A DNA stretch of 64,000 nucleotides from CAZYFH01 sp965249175 (GCA_965249175.1 OZ252227.1:5456001-5520000), one strand, 5' to 3'; shown: positions 44,721 to 53,567, numbered from the stretch's first letter. The notes: generated by a model from the letters alone, not told the origin. Numbers and translations are program-made.

Positions 44721-45782
44721 ATGGCGCCGCTTCAGCTTGCGCTTGACGTCACGCCTCGGGAACGGCTTGCGCTCACCGACGTCCGCGGACACGCCGCGGC
44801 TATGGTGGGCGACGAGCTCGACCGCTACTCCCGTTGCCTGTACAGCTCGCTGCACACGACCGCGGGATACCTGCCGCAGAGCCTCCACACACGACTCGCT
44901 GGCGGACCGCGCGGCATTACGTCCTATCTCGACGTGTATCGCGCGCTCTTCCCGGAGCGCGGCGGTTATCGCCACGACCAGCTCGGCGAGCGTACGGAGC
45001 TCACAGCGGCACAGCGTCTCAGCGAGCCACTGAACGGCGATTCGCATCTCAGGTTCATCCTCGGCCGGTTGCGGGCCTGTGTCTCGTATCGGGCGACGCC
45101 CGACCCTGTGTACTTCGTCGATCTCGACGGCGTGTGCGGTGGCACGCCGAGGCGTCGCACGACGGTGCTGGTGGGCTACGACGACGAAATCGAGGTGGCG
45201 CGCACCAGCCTGCCGGTCCCGGTGTCCGCGCACCCTATCGAAGCGGTGAGCTTGAAGGATCCCCGATACGGTCTGCAGGAGCACCTCAGCGACTTCATTG
45301 CCGAGCACGGGGCCGGGAAAGGGCGACTGAGGCTGGAGCTGGCATCGGGCGAGCGGCACGCGTGCCTGACGGTCAATGAGTACGAGACGCTCCTGATGCG
45401 CCATGACCTGACGGCCGTGCTTCGTGAGCCGTTTCGGTTCGCGGCGGAAAAGGCACGCAATGTCTGGAATGACCCACGCGCCGTGCCCCAGAAGGCGTTT
45501 GCGTACGCCAGATACGATCTCGTGCAGGCACTGAATCAGCTCGTGGACGTCCTGGGACTCCCCACGTCCCGCATCGAGCAGTGGGTGGCCCGGGCGCTGG
45601 CGGTGCCGGCCGATCGCGTCTTCGGCGTGAAGCGATCGATCGACCTGCTCGTCTCGGACGAAAACCCCACCGGCCGGACCGCGATCGTCGAGGGCACCTA
45701 CCAAAGCCCCATCCTCATCCAGTGGCGTGCGGCGGCCGACCGCGAGCGAACGGTCAACGTCTCCCTCACCCAGTTCACCTGA
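44721..45782 (+). CDS. Hypothetical protein, possible YjbQ-like N-terminus
   Basis: A 353-residue soluble protein. The N-terminus (ITPRE-like VTPRERLALTDVRG then SSLHTTAGYLPQ) is reminiscent of the YjbQ/UPF0047 HTTAG motif, but the rest (LRACVSYRATPDPVYFVDLD, ERHACLTVNEYETLLMRHDL, RSIDLLVSDENPTGRTAIVE) is not recognised. No signal peptide or membrane segment. Its stop codon TGA lies within the first unit of a 30-bp tandem repeat array. The YjbQ link is a guess from one motif. Confidence 0.6.
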   Translation: MAPLQLALDVTPRERLALTDVRGHAAAMVGDELDRYSRCLYSSLHTTAGYLPQSLHTRLAGGPRGITSYLDVYRALFPERGGYRHDQLGERTELTAAQRLSEPLNGDSHLRFILGRLRACVSYRATPDPVYFVDLDGVCGGTPRRRTTVLVGYDDEIEVARTSLPVPVSAHPIEAVSLKDPRYGLQEHLSDFIAEHGAGKGRLRLELASGERHACLTVNEYETLLMRHDLTAVLREPFRFAAEKARNVWNDPRAVPQKAFAYARYDLVQALNQLVDVLGLPTSRIEQWVARALAVPADRVFGVKRSIDLLVSDENPTGRTAIVEGTYQSPILIQWRAAADRERTVNVSLTQFT

Positions 45783-46177
45783 CGCGGGCGCCAGCGTGGG
45801 TGTTCACCTGACGCGGGCGCCAGCGTGGGTGTTCACCTGACGCGGGCGCCAGCGTGGGTGTTCACCTGACGCCGGGGCGCCAGCGTGGGTGTTCACCTGA
45901 CGCCGGGCGCCAGCGTGGGTGTTCACCTGACGCCGGGCGCCAGCGTGGGTGTTCACATGACGCCGGGCGCCAGCGTGGGTGTTCACCTGACGCCGGGCGC
46001 CAGCGTGGGTGTTCACCTGACGCCGGTCGCCAGCGTGGGTGTTCACCTGACGCCGGGCGCCAGCGTGGGTGTTCACCTGACGCCGGGCGCCAGCGTGGGC
46101 GTTCACCTGACGCGGGCGCCAGCGTGGGCGTTCACCTGACGCGGGCGCCAGCGTGGGTGTTCACCTGACGCGGGCCG
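45773..46177. repeat. 30-bp minisatellite, 13 copies plus a decayed one
   Basis: Thirteen copies of a unit GTTCACCTGACGCCGGGCGCC then AGCGTGGGT, contiguous with no spacers. The first three and last two full copies are 29 bp, the fourth is 31 bp and the central ones 30 bp. The array begins with the last codons and stop (TTCACCTGA) of the upstream gene and ends at the stop codon of the convergent response-regulator gene, filling the whole gap. Copy differences are point changes (CACATGA; CGGTCGC). Confidence 0.95.
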
Positions 46178-46594
46178 TCAGTGTGGCCGGTCATGACCCG
46201 TCAGCTTCGTGAGGAATTCGACGATCGAGTCGAGGCCCTCGGGCTTGTAGAACAGGTGCGCGCGATGGCGAGTGACCATACCCGTCTTGCCCCCCACCGG
46301 CCACGCGCTCAGTTGTTCGTCCTCTGTCAGGACACCACCGGTCAACACGATGGCGGGTATTGTCGCGAACTCGGGGTGTCCCCGCAGATGCTCCAGCACC
46401 TGGAGTCCGGACCCGCTCCCGGGCAACCTGACGTCGAGAATCACGGCGCCGAGGTGCGTGCGCCGCATCAGATCCAGTGCTTCGGTCATCGTCCCGGCGG
46501 CCACGGACTCGTACCCGTGCGCAGCCAAGAAGCGTCCTAGCAAGTCTCGCGCAATCGCTTCGTCATCGAGCACAAGGACGCGCAGATTGGACAC
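46178..46594 (-). CDS. Response regulator receiver protein
   Basis: A 138-residue single-domain receiver: VLVLDDEAIARDLLGRFLAA with the acid pair at 10-11, phospho-acceptor Asp54 in AVILDVRLPGSGSG, a Thr in IVLTGG, and a Lys in LFYKPEG. There is no output domain. The start is GTG at 46594, with a weak ribosome site. It is divergent from the histidine kinase gene at 46736 and is probably its partner. Its stop ends the minisatellite. Confidence 0.88.
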   Translation of the reverse strand: MSNLRVLVLDDEAIARDLLGRFLAAHGYESVAAGTMTEALDLMRRTHLGAVILDVRLPGSGSGLQVLEHLRGHPEFATIPAIVLTGGVLTEDEQLSAWPVGGKTGMVTRHRAHLFYKPEGLDSIVEFLTKLTGHDRPH

Positions 46595-46735
46595 TGTCTG
46601 ACCCTCGACGACGCCGCGAGGCGCGGCAACGTCGTCACCAGGCAGTATGCCACGCGCAGCCCGAACCCCTACCGCCGAGACGCGCCTCAGAGCTATGATG
46701 GCGCTCCCGCGGCCGACCCGGGCAGAAGCGGACGC

Positions 46736-48727
46736 ATGACGATCGAGCACCTCCCCGTGCCTCCGGAACAACGCCTGCGCGTGTTTCTGGAGGCGACCGC
46801 CGCGACGACAGGGGAGGCGTTCTTCCGGGCGACGGTGCAACATCTGGCGACGGTGCTTGATGTCACGCACGCCTTCATCGCGCAGTGCGCTGACGAGCAC
46901 CGCACGCGGCTTCGCACGCTCGCCTTCTGGCAGGAGGACGGCTACGTCGACAACTTCGAATACGACGTGGCAGGGACCCCGTGCGAGGCCGTCCTGCGCG
47001 ACCAGACCGTGTGCCACGGGGACAACGTCCAGGACCTATTTCCCACCGATGCCAACTTACGGATGCGACGGGTCCGCAGCTACGTCGCCGTGCCGGTGCA
47101 CGATGCGGCGGGAGCGGTCGTGGGACATCTCGGGGCTCTGAACCGGAGCCCGATGTCGCGGAACCAGGACCACTGGGTCCTCCGCATGTTCGCGGCGCGC
47201 GCCGGCTCGGAGTGCGAGCGACTGCGGTCCGAACAGCGACTGCGGGAGCGCGAGGCGGAGGCGCGGAACCTGTTGGACTCCAACTTCGACGGGATCGTCC
47301 TCGCGATAGACGGCAAGATCGCCTACGCCAACAGGGCCGTATGGAAGCTGGCTGGCTGCAGTTCAGCGGATGACATGATCGGGCGCTCACCCGCAGATCT
47401 CATCGTTGCGGAACAACGCGAGCAGGTAGTGAACCAGATGACCGCGGCTCTCACCGGCGATGGGAGAGTCGAGCCGACGGAATACGTAGGACGGAAGATC
47501 GATGGCTCGACCCTGGCCGTGGAGGTGTTGGGGCAGCGCATCATGGTGGGGGGCCATCCCGCCATCCTTGCTGCGGTTCGTGACATCACGGCGCGACAAC
47601 TCGCGGAACGCGCGCGTTCCCGTGCGGAGGCGGAGCTGAGACGCGTCTTGGATGCCGTCCCTGATCTCATTTGGAGTGGGGAGATCACGACGGCGGGCGT
47701 CATTCGGTTCCGGTGGGCCTCCCCGGTCTTGGAACGCGTGACGGGTCGTCCGCCGGCGTTTTTTGAAGGCGACCAGATCCCATGGCTGGCGATCGTGCAC
47801 CCAGCCGATCGGAAGCAGGTCAAAGACCTCGCGGATCGGCTCATCAGCGGCGAACGGCACCACAACGAGCAGGAGTACCGGATTGTGCGTCCAGACGGCA
47901 CGATCCGGTGGGTGCGTGACAGCGCGGTCGTCACTGAAGGCCCTGACGGCATTCGGCATATTCAGGGGGTAGTCTCTGACATTTCGGACGCCAGGGCCCT
48001 GAGCGAGCAGCTCGCGCGTGCCCAGAGGCTGGACAGCGTGGGTCAGTTGGCGGCCGGGATCGCGCACAACCTCAACAACGCCCTGACGGCCATTAGTGGC
48101 TACTCCGAGCTCCTGTTGCGCGATCGCGATCAGCACGACCCCGCTCGCCAGAACCTCGAGGCGATTCAGCGGGTTTCGGAGCAGGCGGCACAGCAGATTG
48201 GTCAGCTGCTCACGTTCAGCCGCACCTCGTCATTCGAACGCGTGGAATTCAGCCTCAACGACGTCGCCGAAACGACACGCGGCCTTCTGGGTCCGCTCAT
48301 GGGCGACACGAGGCGCATCGACCTTCGGCTCGATGAGGCTCGTCCGACCGTACGCGGCGATCGAGCACAAATAGAACAGGTCATTACCGACCTCGTCCTG
48401 AACGCGCGCGACGCCATGCCTGATGGAGGGGTGGTCACCTTCCAGACCCGCATAGTGACCGTGGATGACGACGCGTGCAAGAGTCAGCCGGCGGCACATC
48501 CGGGTGCGTATGCGCTGCTCCGTGTCGCGGACACTGGAACGGGGATGGACGCCGACACCGTCGCACGTGTCTTCGAGCCATTCTTCACAACCAAGGAGCC
48601 CGGCAAGGGCGTCGGACTTGGTCTCTCCATGGTGCACGGCGCGGTGGCCCAGAATGGTGGGTTCGTCACGGTCAGTAGCGCGCCGGGACAGGGGACCACC
48701 TTCGACGTGTACTTACCCACGTCGTGA
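46736..48727 (+). CDS. Hybrid-sensor histidine kinase (GAF, two PAS, HisKA, HATPase)
   Basis: A 663-residue cytoplasmic sensor kinase. An N-terminal GAF-like domain (about 1-165: FRATVQHLATVLDVTHAFIA; RSYVAVPVHDAAGAVVGHLG) is followed by a PAS domain (about 180-290, ANRAVWKLAGC) and a PAS with PAC (about 305-425, EYRIVRPDGTIRWVRDSAVV). The H-box is QLAAGIAHNLNNALTAISG, with phospho-His near 443. N, G1 and G2 boxes follow (VITDLVLNARDAMPDGG, VADTGTGMD, GKGVGLGLSMVHGAV). No membrane segment. The acidic residue normally after the His is Asn here, as in some phosphatase-active HisKA_NtrB types. Confidence 0.92.
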   Translation: MTIEHLPVPPEQRLRVFLEATAATTGEAFFRATVQHLATVLDVTHAFIAQCADEHRTRLRTLAFWQEDGYVDNFEYDVAGTPCEAVLRDQTVCHGDNVQDLFPTDANLRMRRVRSYVAVPVHDAAGAVVGHLGALNRSPMSRNQDHWVLRMFAARAGSECERLRSEQRLREREAEARNLLDSNFDGIVLAIDGKIAYANRAVWKLAGCSSADDMIGRSPADLIVAEQREQVVNQMTAALTGDGRVEPTEYVGRKIDGSTLAVEVLGQRIMVGGHPAILAAVRDITARQLAERARSRAEAELRRVLDAVPDLIWSGEITTAGVIRFRWASPVLERVTGRPPAFFEGDQIPWLAIVHPADRKQVKDLADRLISGERHHNEQEYRIVRPDGTIRWVRDSAVVTEGPDGIRHIQGVVSDISDARALSEQLARAQRLDSVGQLAAGIAHNLNNALTAISGYSELLLRDRDQHDPARQNLEAIQRVSEQAAQQIGQLLTFSRTSSFERVEFSLNDVAETTRGLLGPLMGDTRRIDLRLDEARPTVRGDRAQIEQVITDLVLNARDAMPDGGVVTFQTRIVTVDDDACKSQPAAHPGAYALLRVADTGTGMDADTVARVFEPFFTTKEPGKGVGLGLSMVHGAVAQNGGFVTVSSAPGQGTTFDVYLPTS

Positions 48728-48755
48728 AGAGCGGCGGCGGGAACAGCGCACAGTG

Positions 48756-48980
48756 CTAGGATCGTGCCTCGACATCGGGACGCTCGCGTGCAAACGGCGG
48801 AAATGCCAGGGCTTCATCTGGACGAAGGGCGTGTGCGGTCAGGGCACGTTCAGCGAGCACCACCGGCGTCTCGGTCGCCTCGAAGAACACCAACTGGATC
48901 CTGTACGGCTTCGATTGGTCGAACGCCTGAGCACGCACCACCCCGAACGCGTCACCCGTACCGAATCGCGAGAGGCCATC
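48756..48980 (-). other. Protein-like minus-strand frame, probable gene fragment
   Basis: An open minus-strand frame reads RFGTGDAFGVVRAQAFDQSK then PYRIQLVFFEATETPVVLAE and RALTAHALRPDEALAFPPFA, which has a convincing protein pattern. It has no start of its own within the gap and overlaps the start of the DUF2182 gene, so it looks like the C-terminal piece of a lost gene. Family not recognised. Confidence 0.35.
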
Positions 48981-48982
48981 AG

Positions 48983-49768
48983 GTGGAGCCGGCGACGACC
49001 CTTGAGATCGTCCTGCGACGGGATCGCGCGATCGTCACCGTCGGCCTCGTCGGGGTGGCGGCGCTCGGCTGGGCTTACCTCCTGTATGTGGCCAGCGACA
49101 TGTCCGACATGAGCATGAGCGCCGACATCGCCATGCCCTCGACCGAGACGTGGGGGGTGGTCGACCTTGCGCTGCTGTTCGTCATGTGGGTCGTCATGAT
49201 GCTGGCGATGATGGTGCCCGCGGCCTCGCCCCTCATCCTGATGGTGGCGTCCATCAACAGGAAGCGCCGCGAACGCGACGACCCGCTCGTGCCAACGGGA
49301 CTCTTTCTGGCTGGGTATCTACTGGTCTGGACCGCCTACAGCGCCGTCGCCACCGGCGCGCAGTGGGGATTGCACACGACGGCGTTGCTCTCACCCGCCA
49401 TGGTAGGCACCAGTCCGGTGCTGGGCGGCATACTGCTCCTGACAGCCGGGATCTTTCAATTCACCTCACTCAAGCAGGCCTGCCTGAGTCACTGCCGCTC
49501 GCCCGTGGCGTTCGTGCTGGGCCACTGGCGAGAGGGCCGCGGCGGCGCCCTGCGCATGGGCATGGAGCACGGCCTGTTTTGCGTCGGCTGTTGCTGGGTG
49601 TTGATGGCATTGCTGTTCGTCGCAGGCGTGATGAACCTGCTCTGGGTGGCCGTCATCAGCCTCTTCGTGCTGGCTGAGAAGGTGCTGGCGAAGGGCGAGC
49701 TGGTCGGCCGACTTGGCGGGGCGGCACTGCTGACCGCGGGCGTGGCCGTACTGATCGCAGCGGTGTGA
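48983..49768 (+). CDS. DUF2182 metal-binding membrane protein
   Basis: A 261-residue membrane protein with about seven helices. Family features are FVMWVVMMLAMMVPAASPLI, GYLLVWTAYSAVATGAQWGL, then FTSLKQACLSHCRSP, and MGMEHGLFCVGCCWVLMALL with its conserved Cys-Cys. DUF2182 usually sits beside DUF1326, which is absent here. The start GTG 48983 follows AGG-poor sequence; the frame is open upstream but not protein-like. Function unknown, possibly metal transport. Confidence 0.85.
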   Translation: MEPATTLEIVLRRDRAIVTVGLVGVAALGWAYLLYVASDMSDMSMSADIAMPSTETWGVVDLALLFVMWVVMMLAMMVPAASPLILMVASINRKRRERDDPLVPTGLFLAGYLLVWTAYSAVATGAQWGLHTTALLSPAMVGTSPVLGGILLLTAGIFQFTSLKQACLSHCRSPVAFVLGHWREGRGGALRMGMEHGLFCVGCCWVLMALLFVAGVMNLLWVAVISLFVLAEKVLAKGELVGRLGGAALLTAGVAVLIAAV

Positions 49769-49835
49769 CGGACAGCGTGGCACGCCATCACCGACGTTGA
49801 GGCGCTTGGATAGCCCCCGGGGCACGCCCCTCGGA

Positions 49836-50010
49836 TCACCAGTGCCAGCCCCAGGAAACCTGGATGTAGTCGTCGTCACGGATCCCGTAGAGGAACAGAT
49901 CGTCCCGGGGGACGTTGACGAAGCCGCGGATCTCGACGTCGAGCGTCCAGCGGTCGCCGATCCGCCGGCTGGCCTCGACGTTGAGGAAGCTCGCCCCGCT
50001 CTGGGACCGA
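49836..50010 (-). pseudogene. C-terminal fragment of a beta-barrel protein
   Basis: The frame reads SFLNVEASRRIGDRWTLDVE, then IRGFVNVPRDDLFLYG and a final strand YIQVSWGWHW before the stop. The aromatic last strand is typical of outer-membrane barrels. Only about 55 residues remain; the rest is replaced by a VWA fragment at about 50010. Confidence 0.5.
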
Positions 50011-50020
50011 CGCCAAGATC

Positions 50021-50767
50021 GTGTCGGCTCAGATCGGGACGGCGCCGATGAAGGTCGCTTTGCTGGTGGACAACGGGGGCCGCATCAATGGGCTCCAGGC
50101 GCTGAATCCGCTCCGTGCCGGCCTGGTCGCGTTCCTCCAGACGTTGCCGCCCCAACACGTCGTCAGCTTGTTCACGATTGGGGGCCAGATCCGATGGCTC
50201 GTCGATTTCACGACCGACCGTGCGGAGCTATTAGAAGCGGCCCGCGCGATCTTCCCCGATTCGGGCTCGGGTGTCCTTGTGCTCAATGGCGTCAGGGAGA
50301 CGTGGGCGCGATGGTTCGACGGTGACGAGGCGTGGCCGGTGATCGTGCTGGTGCTGGCGGACGGGCTCGAGGCGAGCGCCTTCCTGAATGACACTCGGTA
50401 CCTCGCCTTCATCGACACACTGATGAACGCAGGCGTGACCATCCACGCCATCCAAGTGAACGCCTCGTCGTCGGTGACGACTGGAGCCAATCGGTCCCTC
50501 CGCAGACGTGGCGGGAGCCCGGTCACCAACCTCGCGCTGAACCTGACTGGTAATACCGGGGGACGGTATGCATCCATCGTGTCTCCGACGGCACTGACTG
50601 GCAAGCTGTCGACGCTCGCGAGAGACATGGGCATTCTCCACGAAGAGGTGGGGCACCGGTACCGGGTGGTCTGGGAACGTCTGGACCCGGACGGTGCCCG
50701 CCTGTCGGTCGACGTCGCGCGGCCGGCCGTCGGTGTGCGACTGTACGGCCACCGGCGTCTGCCATAG
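50021..50767 (+). pseudogene. VWFA-related domain protein, N-terminus missing
   Basis: About 250 residues read KVALLVDNGGRINGLQALNP, FLQTLPPQHVVSLFTIGGQI, WPVIVLVLADGLEASAFL, NAGVTIHAIQVNASS and LTGNTGGRYASIVSPTALTG, the order of a VWFA-related acidobacterial domain (TIGR03436 type). The metal-site motif DxSxS is degenerate (DNGGR). No signal or start region is present, since homology begins abruptly at about 50006. It ends 15 bases before a kinase fragment. Confidence 0.65.
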
Positions 50768-50782
50768 CATCCGTAACAACCC

Positions 50783-50910
50783 ATGGCCCTAACCGTCGGC
50801 TCCCGCCTCGGGCATTACGACGTGACCGCCTTCATCGGCGAAGGCGGTATGGGCCAGGTCTATCGCGCCACCGACACCCAACTGGGCCGCGATGTCGCGC
50901 TGAAGATCCT
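50783..50910 (+). pseudogene. Ser/Thr kinase 5' part, interrupted by IS110-type element
   Basis: Reads MALTVGSRLGHYDVTAFIGE, GGMGQVYRATDTQLGRDVAL, then KIL: the glycine loop and the invariant Lys. The element begins right after ATCCT at 50910. Coding continues after the element at 52427. Confidence 0.8.
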
Positions 50911-50924
50911 TCTATGAAGCGGCT

Positions 50925-51297
50925 TGTCAAGTCACCTCGTTGTTCGTCGAAGCTCTCACGCTCTCCGATACACCCTCCAGTGAGCGCGCCGTCCCCGCAC
51001 CCAGCTGGGGGGCGCGCGCGAACGGGTCGGCAGCTCGGTGTGCTGTCCACGGGCCCGGATTTCGGTCGCTAGGGTAACAACCTGCTTAGACGCGCCGGGC
51101 TGAAGCCGCGAGGTGCGTCATCCTTCTATTCGCGCTCGACAAGGGCGATCTCTGATCGCCGGCGCAAGAGACGATCCGAATGGGGGGCGGCACCATCTCC
51201 CTGCCGGCCTCGCGTGCGACCAAGGATCTTCACGTGCTCACCCACCAACCCTGCAACCCCGGACCTCACTCAGTGGCCCGACCGCACCACCAAGGAC
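50925..51297 (-). ncRNA. Candidate guide (seek/bridge) RNA region of the IS110-type element
   Basis: About 370 bases lie between the transposase stop and the left subterminal repeat, with no open frame of note. In IS1111-group elements the guide RNA is encoded in the non-coding end downstream of the transposase. The short upstream end (88 bases) could not hold it. The RNA itself was not folded here, so this is inference from layout only. Confidence 0.35.
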
Positions 51298-52338
51298 TTA
51301 CCCGCTCATCCCGTGCGGCACTGGGACCCCGACGCGGCGCCCGTCATAGACCGTCTGGTCCCGCCACATCGCAAACAGGATCCCCGCCAACCGGCGCGCG
51401 ACGGCCACGGTGGCGATGCGCCGGCCGCGGCGCGTGGCCAGTTGCTCGGCCCAGGCGCGCAGGCCCGCGGCCTCCGCCCGGCGAGACCGGAGCGCGGCCC
51501 ACGCGGCTTGCACCAGCAACCAGCGCATGCGCGGATTGCCCGCCTTCGTAATGTGGCCCCGACGGTGGCGGTCCGCAGAGCTGTCCTCGCTGGGCACCAA
51601 GCCGAGAAAGCTCTCGACCTGGTGGGCCCCGCCAAAGCGCCCCGCCTCATCCAGCGTCGCGACGAATGCCGTCGCGATGAGGGGGCCTACCCCGGGGGCG
51701 GTAGTCAACCGCTGTACCACCGGGTTGGCCGCCGCCGTCTCGATGACCTGGGCATCGGCCACGGCGAGCTGCGCGGTCAACTGTTCCCACAGGGCGAGCA
51801 GCGGCTGGAGCGCCGCCTGTAACTCGTCGGGGAGCTCCAGCTCCGTCACATACGTACCGAATCGGTCGGCATCCCCGGCCCGGACGCGCAGTCCCTCCCG
51901 CCGCACCAGCGCCCGCACCAAGGCGATGGTGCGCCCGCGGGTCCGCACGAGCAGGTCGCGCACCCGGAGCTGGCGCCGCACCCGATGCTGGGCGGCCGAC
52001 ACGCGATGCGCCGGGCGATAGGAACCGAGTCGGGCCGCCTCGGCCAGCATCCGCGCATCGCGCCGATCCGTCTTCACACGCCGGCGCCGTTCGGGATACA
52101 TCGGGGCGTAGTTCGGATCCGCCACGATGACCTCGTGGCCGCACTGCTCGATCGTCTGCGCCACCCATTCGCTTTCCGTCGTCGCCTCGAGGAGCACCCG
52201 GGCACACGGTCGGCTCCCGAACATCTTCGTGAACTGCTGCCGCGTACTCTGAATCCGTCGTTCGATGATCTCGCCCTCGGACGTGAGGATGCAGATTTGA
52301 CTTTCTCTCTTATGGACGTCGATGCCAATATGCTCCAT
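51298..52338 (-). CDS. IS110-family DEDD transposase
   Basis: A 346-residue recombinase. The RuvC-like domain shows MEHIGIDVHKRESQICIL (first Asp), CARVLLEATTESEWVA (Glu) and VKTDRRDARMLAEAARLG (Asp pair). The C-terminal Transposase_20 domain shows VVQRLTTAPGVGPLIATAFV, FLGLVPSEDSSAD with the conserved Ser, and GHITKAGNPRMRWLLVQAAW. Motifs are intact, so it may be active. The start is ATG 52338; the frame is open to 52398, but family members begin at the IGIDVHK strand. These enzymes use an RNA guide to choose donor and target sites. Confidence 0.93.
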   Translation of the reverse strand: MEHIGIDVHKRESQICILTSEGEIIERRIQSTRQQFTKMFGSRPCARVLLEATTESEWVAQTIEQCGHEVIVADPNYAPMYPERRRRVKTDRRDARMLAEAARLGSYRPAHRVSAAQHRVRRQLRVRDLLVRTRGRTIALVRALVRREGLRVRAGDADRFGTYVTELELPDELQAALQPLLALWEQLTAQLAVADAQVIETAAANPVVQRLTTAPGVGPLIATAFVATLDEAGRFGGAHQVESFLGLVPSEDSSADRHRRGHITKAGNPRMRWLLVQAAWAALRSRRAEAAGLRAWAEQLATRRGRRIATVAVARRLAGILFAMWRDQTVYDGRRVGVPVPHGMSG

Positions 52339-52426
52339 GGCTGGTCTCCCTCTGTGCGCCTTGAGCGCGTTTGAAAAATGTGGAGCGCAAGCTACCACGT
52401 GGGGACGACCAGCCGCTTCATCCTAT

Positions 52427-52666
52427 CTCCCCGACGCCTTCGCGGCTGACCCGGATCGGCTCGCCCGGTTCCAGCGGGAAGCGCAGGTCCTCGCCAGCCT
52501 CAACCACCCTGGCCTCGCCGCCATCTACGGCATCGAGAAATCTGACGACACCCAGGCACTGGTTCTGGAGCTGGTCGAAGGCGCCACGCTCGCCGACCGA
52601 ATTGCCAAGGGGCCGATCCCGCTGGATGAGGCGCTGAAGAGCCTCGTCCTGACTACTCAAGCCTGA
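52427..52666 (+). pseudogene. Ser/Thr kinase continuation after the IS110-type insertion
   Basis: Reads PDAFAADPDRLARFQREAQV, LASLNHPGLAAIYGIEKSDD, then ALVLELVEGATLADRIAKGP and PLDEAL, exactly the next part of the kinase begun at 50783 (helix C Glu in FQREAQ). Homology stops after PLDEAL, so the catalytic loop and propeller are lost independently of the IS insertion. It overlaps the 3' end of the next gene. Confidence 0.8.
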
Positions 52667-53567
52667 CGAACGCGAGCGCGTAGTTGCTATTCAACGGAAT
52701 GACCAGCTGGTTCTGCATCGAGTCGTAGCACATCGATGCCGCGCTCGGTATGCCCGAGGCAATGATCTCGGCCTCTTGCCCAGGGCGGATCCGGGACACG
52801 CTGCCATACCGGACGCTGCTCACGTACTTCGTGCCGTCCGCAGTGATGATGATGCCATCGTTCCCGCCTTCGACGGTGCGCTCGGTTCGAATGCCCGTGC
52901 CGTCGGGGTTGTAGGTGATGACCGCATTGTCACCGACATTGATCACGACCACGTTGCCGTCCCCGTCGATCGCGACGCCGTTGGGGGCATTTAGCGGGGC
53001 ACCGTCGGCGAACAGTGATGCCTCGCCGTCCGCAGTGACTTTCCAGAGCTGCGACACGGGCCGGGTGTTGGAGGCGTAGACGGTGCCGTCCTCCGCCACA
53101 GCAAGGCCATTTAACAGCGTAGAGCCCGGTACCGGGATGGACCGCTGCGGGCGGCCCGTGGCCAGATCGAAGAGACGGACGTAGCCCGAATCGACGGTGT
53201 AGAGCACGCCGTTGCGGACGGCGCTGCCCAACGGGTCATGGAGCTCCAGGCCGTCGCGCGTGGCGCCTATCCACTTGGGCGTATGCACGCTCCCATCGGG
53301 ATTGATAAGAGAGACATAGCCATCGTCGGCACCGCCGTCTCCCCGGTTCCCGGCATTCATGGCCAGGATCAGGTTCTTGTCGGGATCGAACGTGCAGCTT
53401 TCCGAAAAATGAAAGCTGCCGTAGACCGTGACGTTGTCCGACATCGGCCGCCACTCGCCCGCCTCACTCACTGCGCCGATCGGCTCACCGACCGCGAAGT
53501 CCTGCGCGAAGGCGGGGGCCGCCGAGACGGCGGCGATCACGAGCGCGGGGAGCATTCTTCGACTCAT
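52653..53567 (-). CDS. SMP-30/NHL-type beta-propeller exported protein
   Basis: A 304-residue protein with a signal peptide (LPALVIAAVSAAPAFAQ). Propeller strands include LLNGLAVAEDGTVYASNTRP, NGVAIDGDGNVVVINVGDNA and GIIITADGTKYVSSVRYG, as in the SMP-30/gluconolactonase or NHL superfamily. Enzyme activity cannot be told; the Glu/Asn/Asp calcium site of SMP-30 is only partly recognisable. The start at 53567 gives the best signal peptide, though the frame is open to 53663. Confidence 0.75.
   Translation of the reverse strand: MSRRMLPALVIAAVSAAPAFAQDFAVGEPIGAVSEAGEWRPMSDNVTVYGSFHFSESCTFDPDKNLILAMNAGNRGDGGADDGYVSLINPDGSVHTPKWIGATRDGLELHDPLGSAVRNGVLYTVDSGYVRLFDLATGRPQRSIPVPGSTLLNGLAVAEDGTVYASNTRPVSQLWKVTADGEASLFADGAPLNAPNGVAIDGDGNVVVINVGDNAVITYNPDGTGIRTERTVEGGNDGIIITADGTKYVSSVRYGSVSRIRPGQEAEIIASGIPSAASMCYDSMQNQLVIPLNSNYALAFVRLE

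Larger units (their letters stand above)
50911..52426 (-). mobile_element. IS110-family element (IS1111-like ends), inserted in a kinase gene
   Basis: About 1.5 kb. It separates codons for KIL and PDAF of one kinase, so the boundaries are known to within a few bases. Subterminal inverted repeats ATGAAGCGGCTTGTC (50914-50928) and GACCAGCCGCTTCAT (52407-52421) match at 14 of 15 positions. There is no clear target duplication, as is usual for this family. The transposase is on the minus strand with an 88-base upstream and a 387-base downstream non-coding end. Confidence 0.85.

Noticed and set aside
45804..46168. Decapeptide-repeat proteins on both strands of the minisatellite
   Set aside because: Open frames arise because the unit is 30 bp. 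The edge units of 29 and 31 bp break the frame, and there is no ribosome site.
45773..46177. CRISPR array
   Set aside because: Units are contiguous with no unique spacers and no cas genes are nearby; it is a minisatellite.
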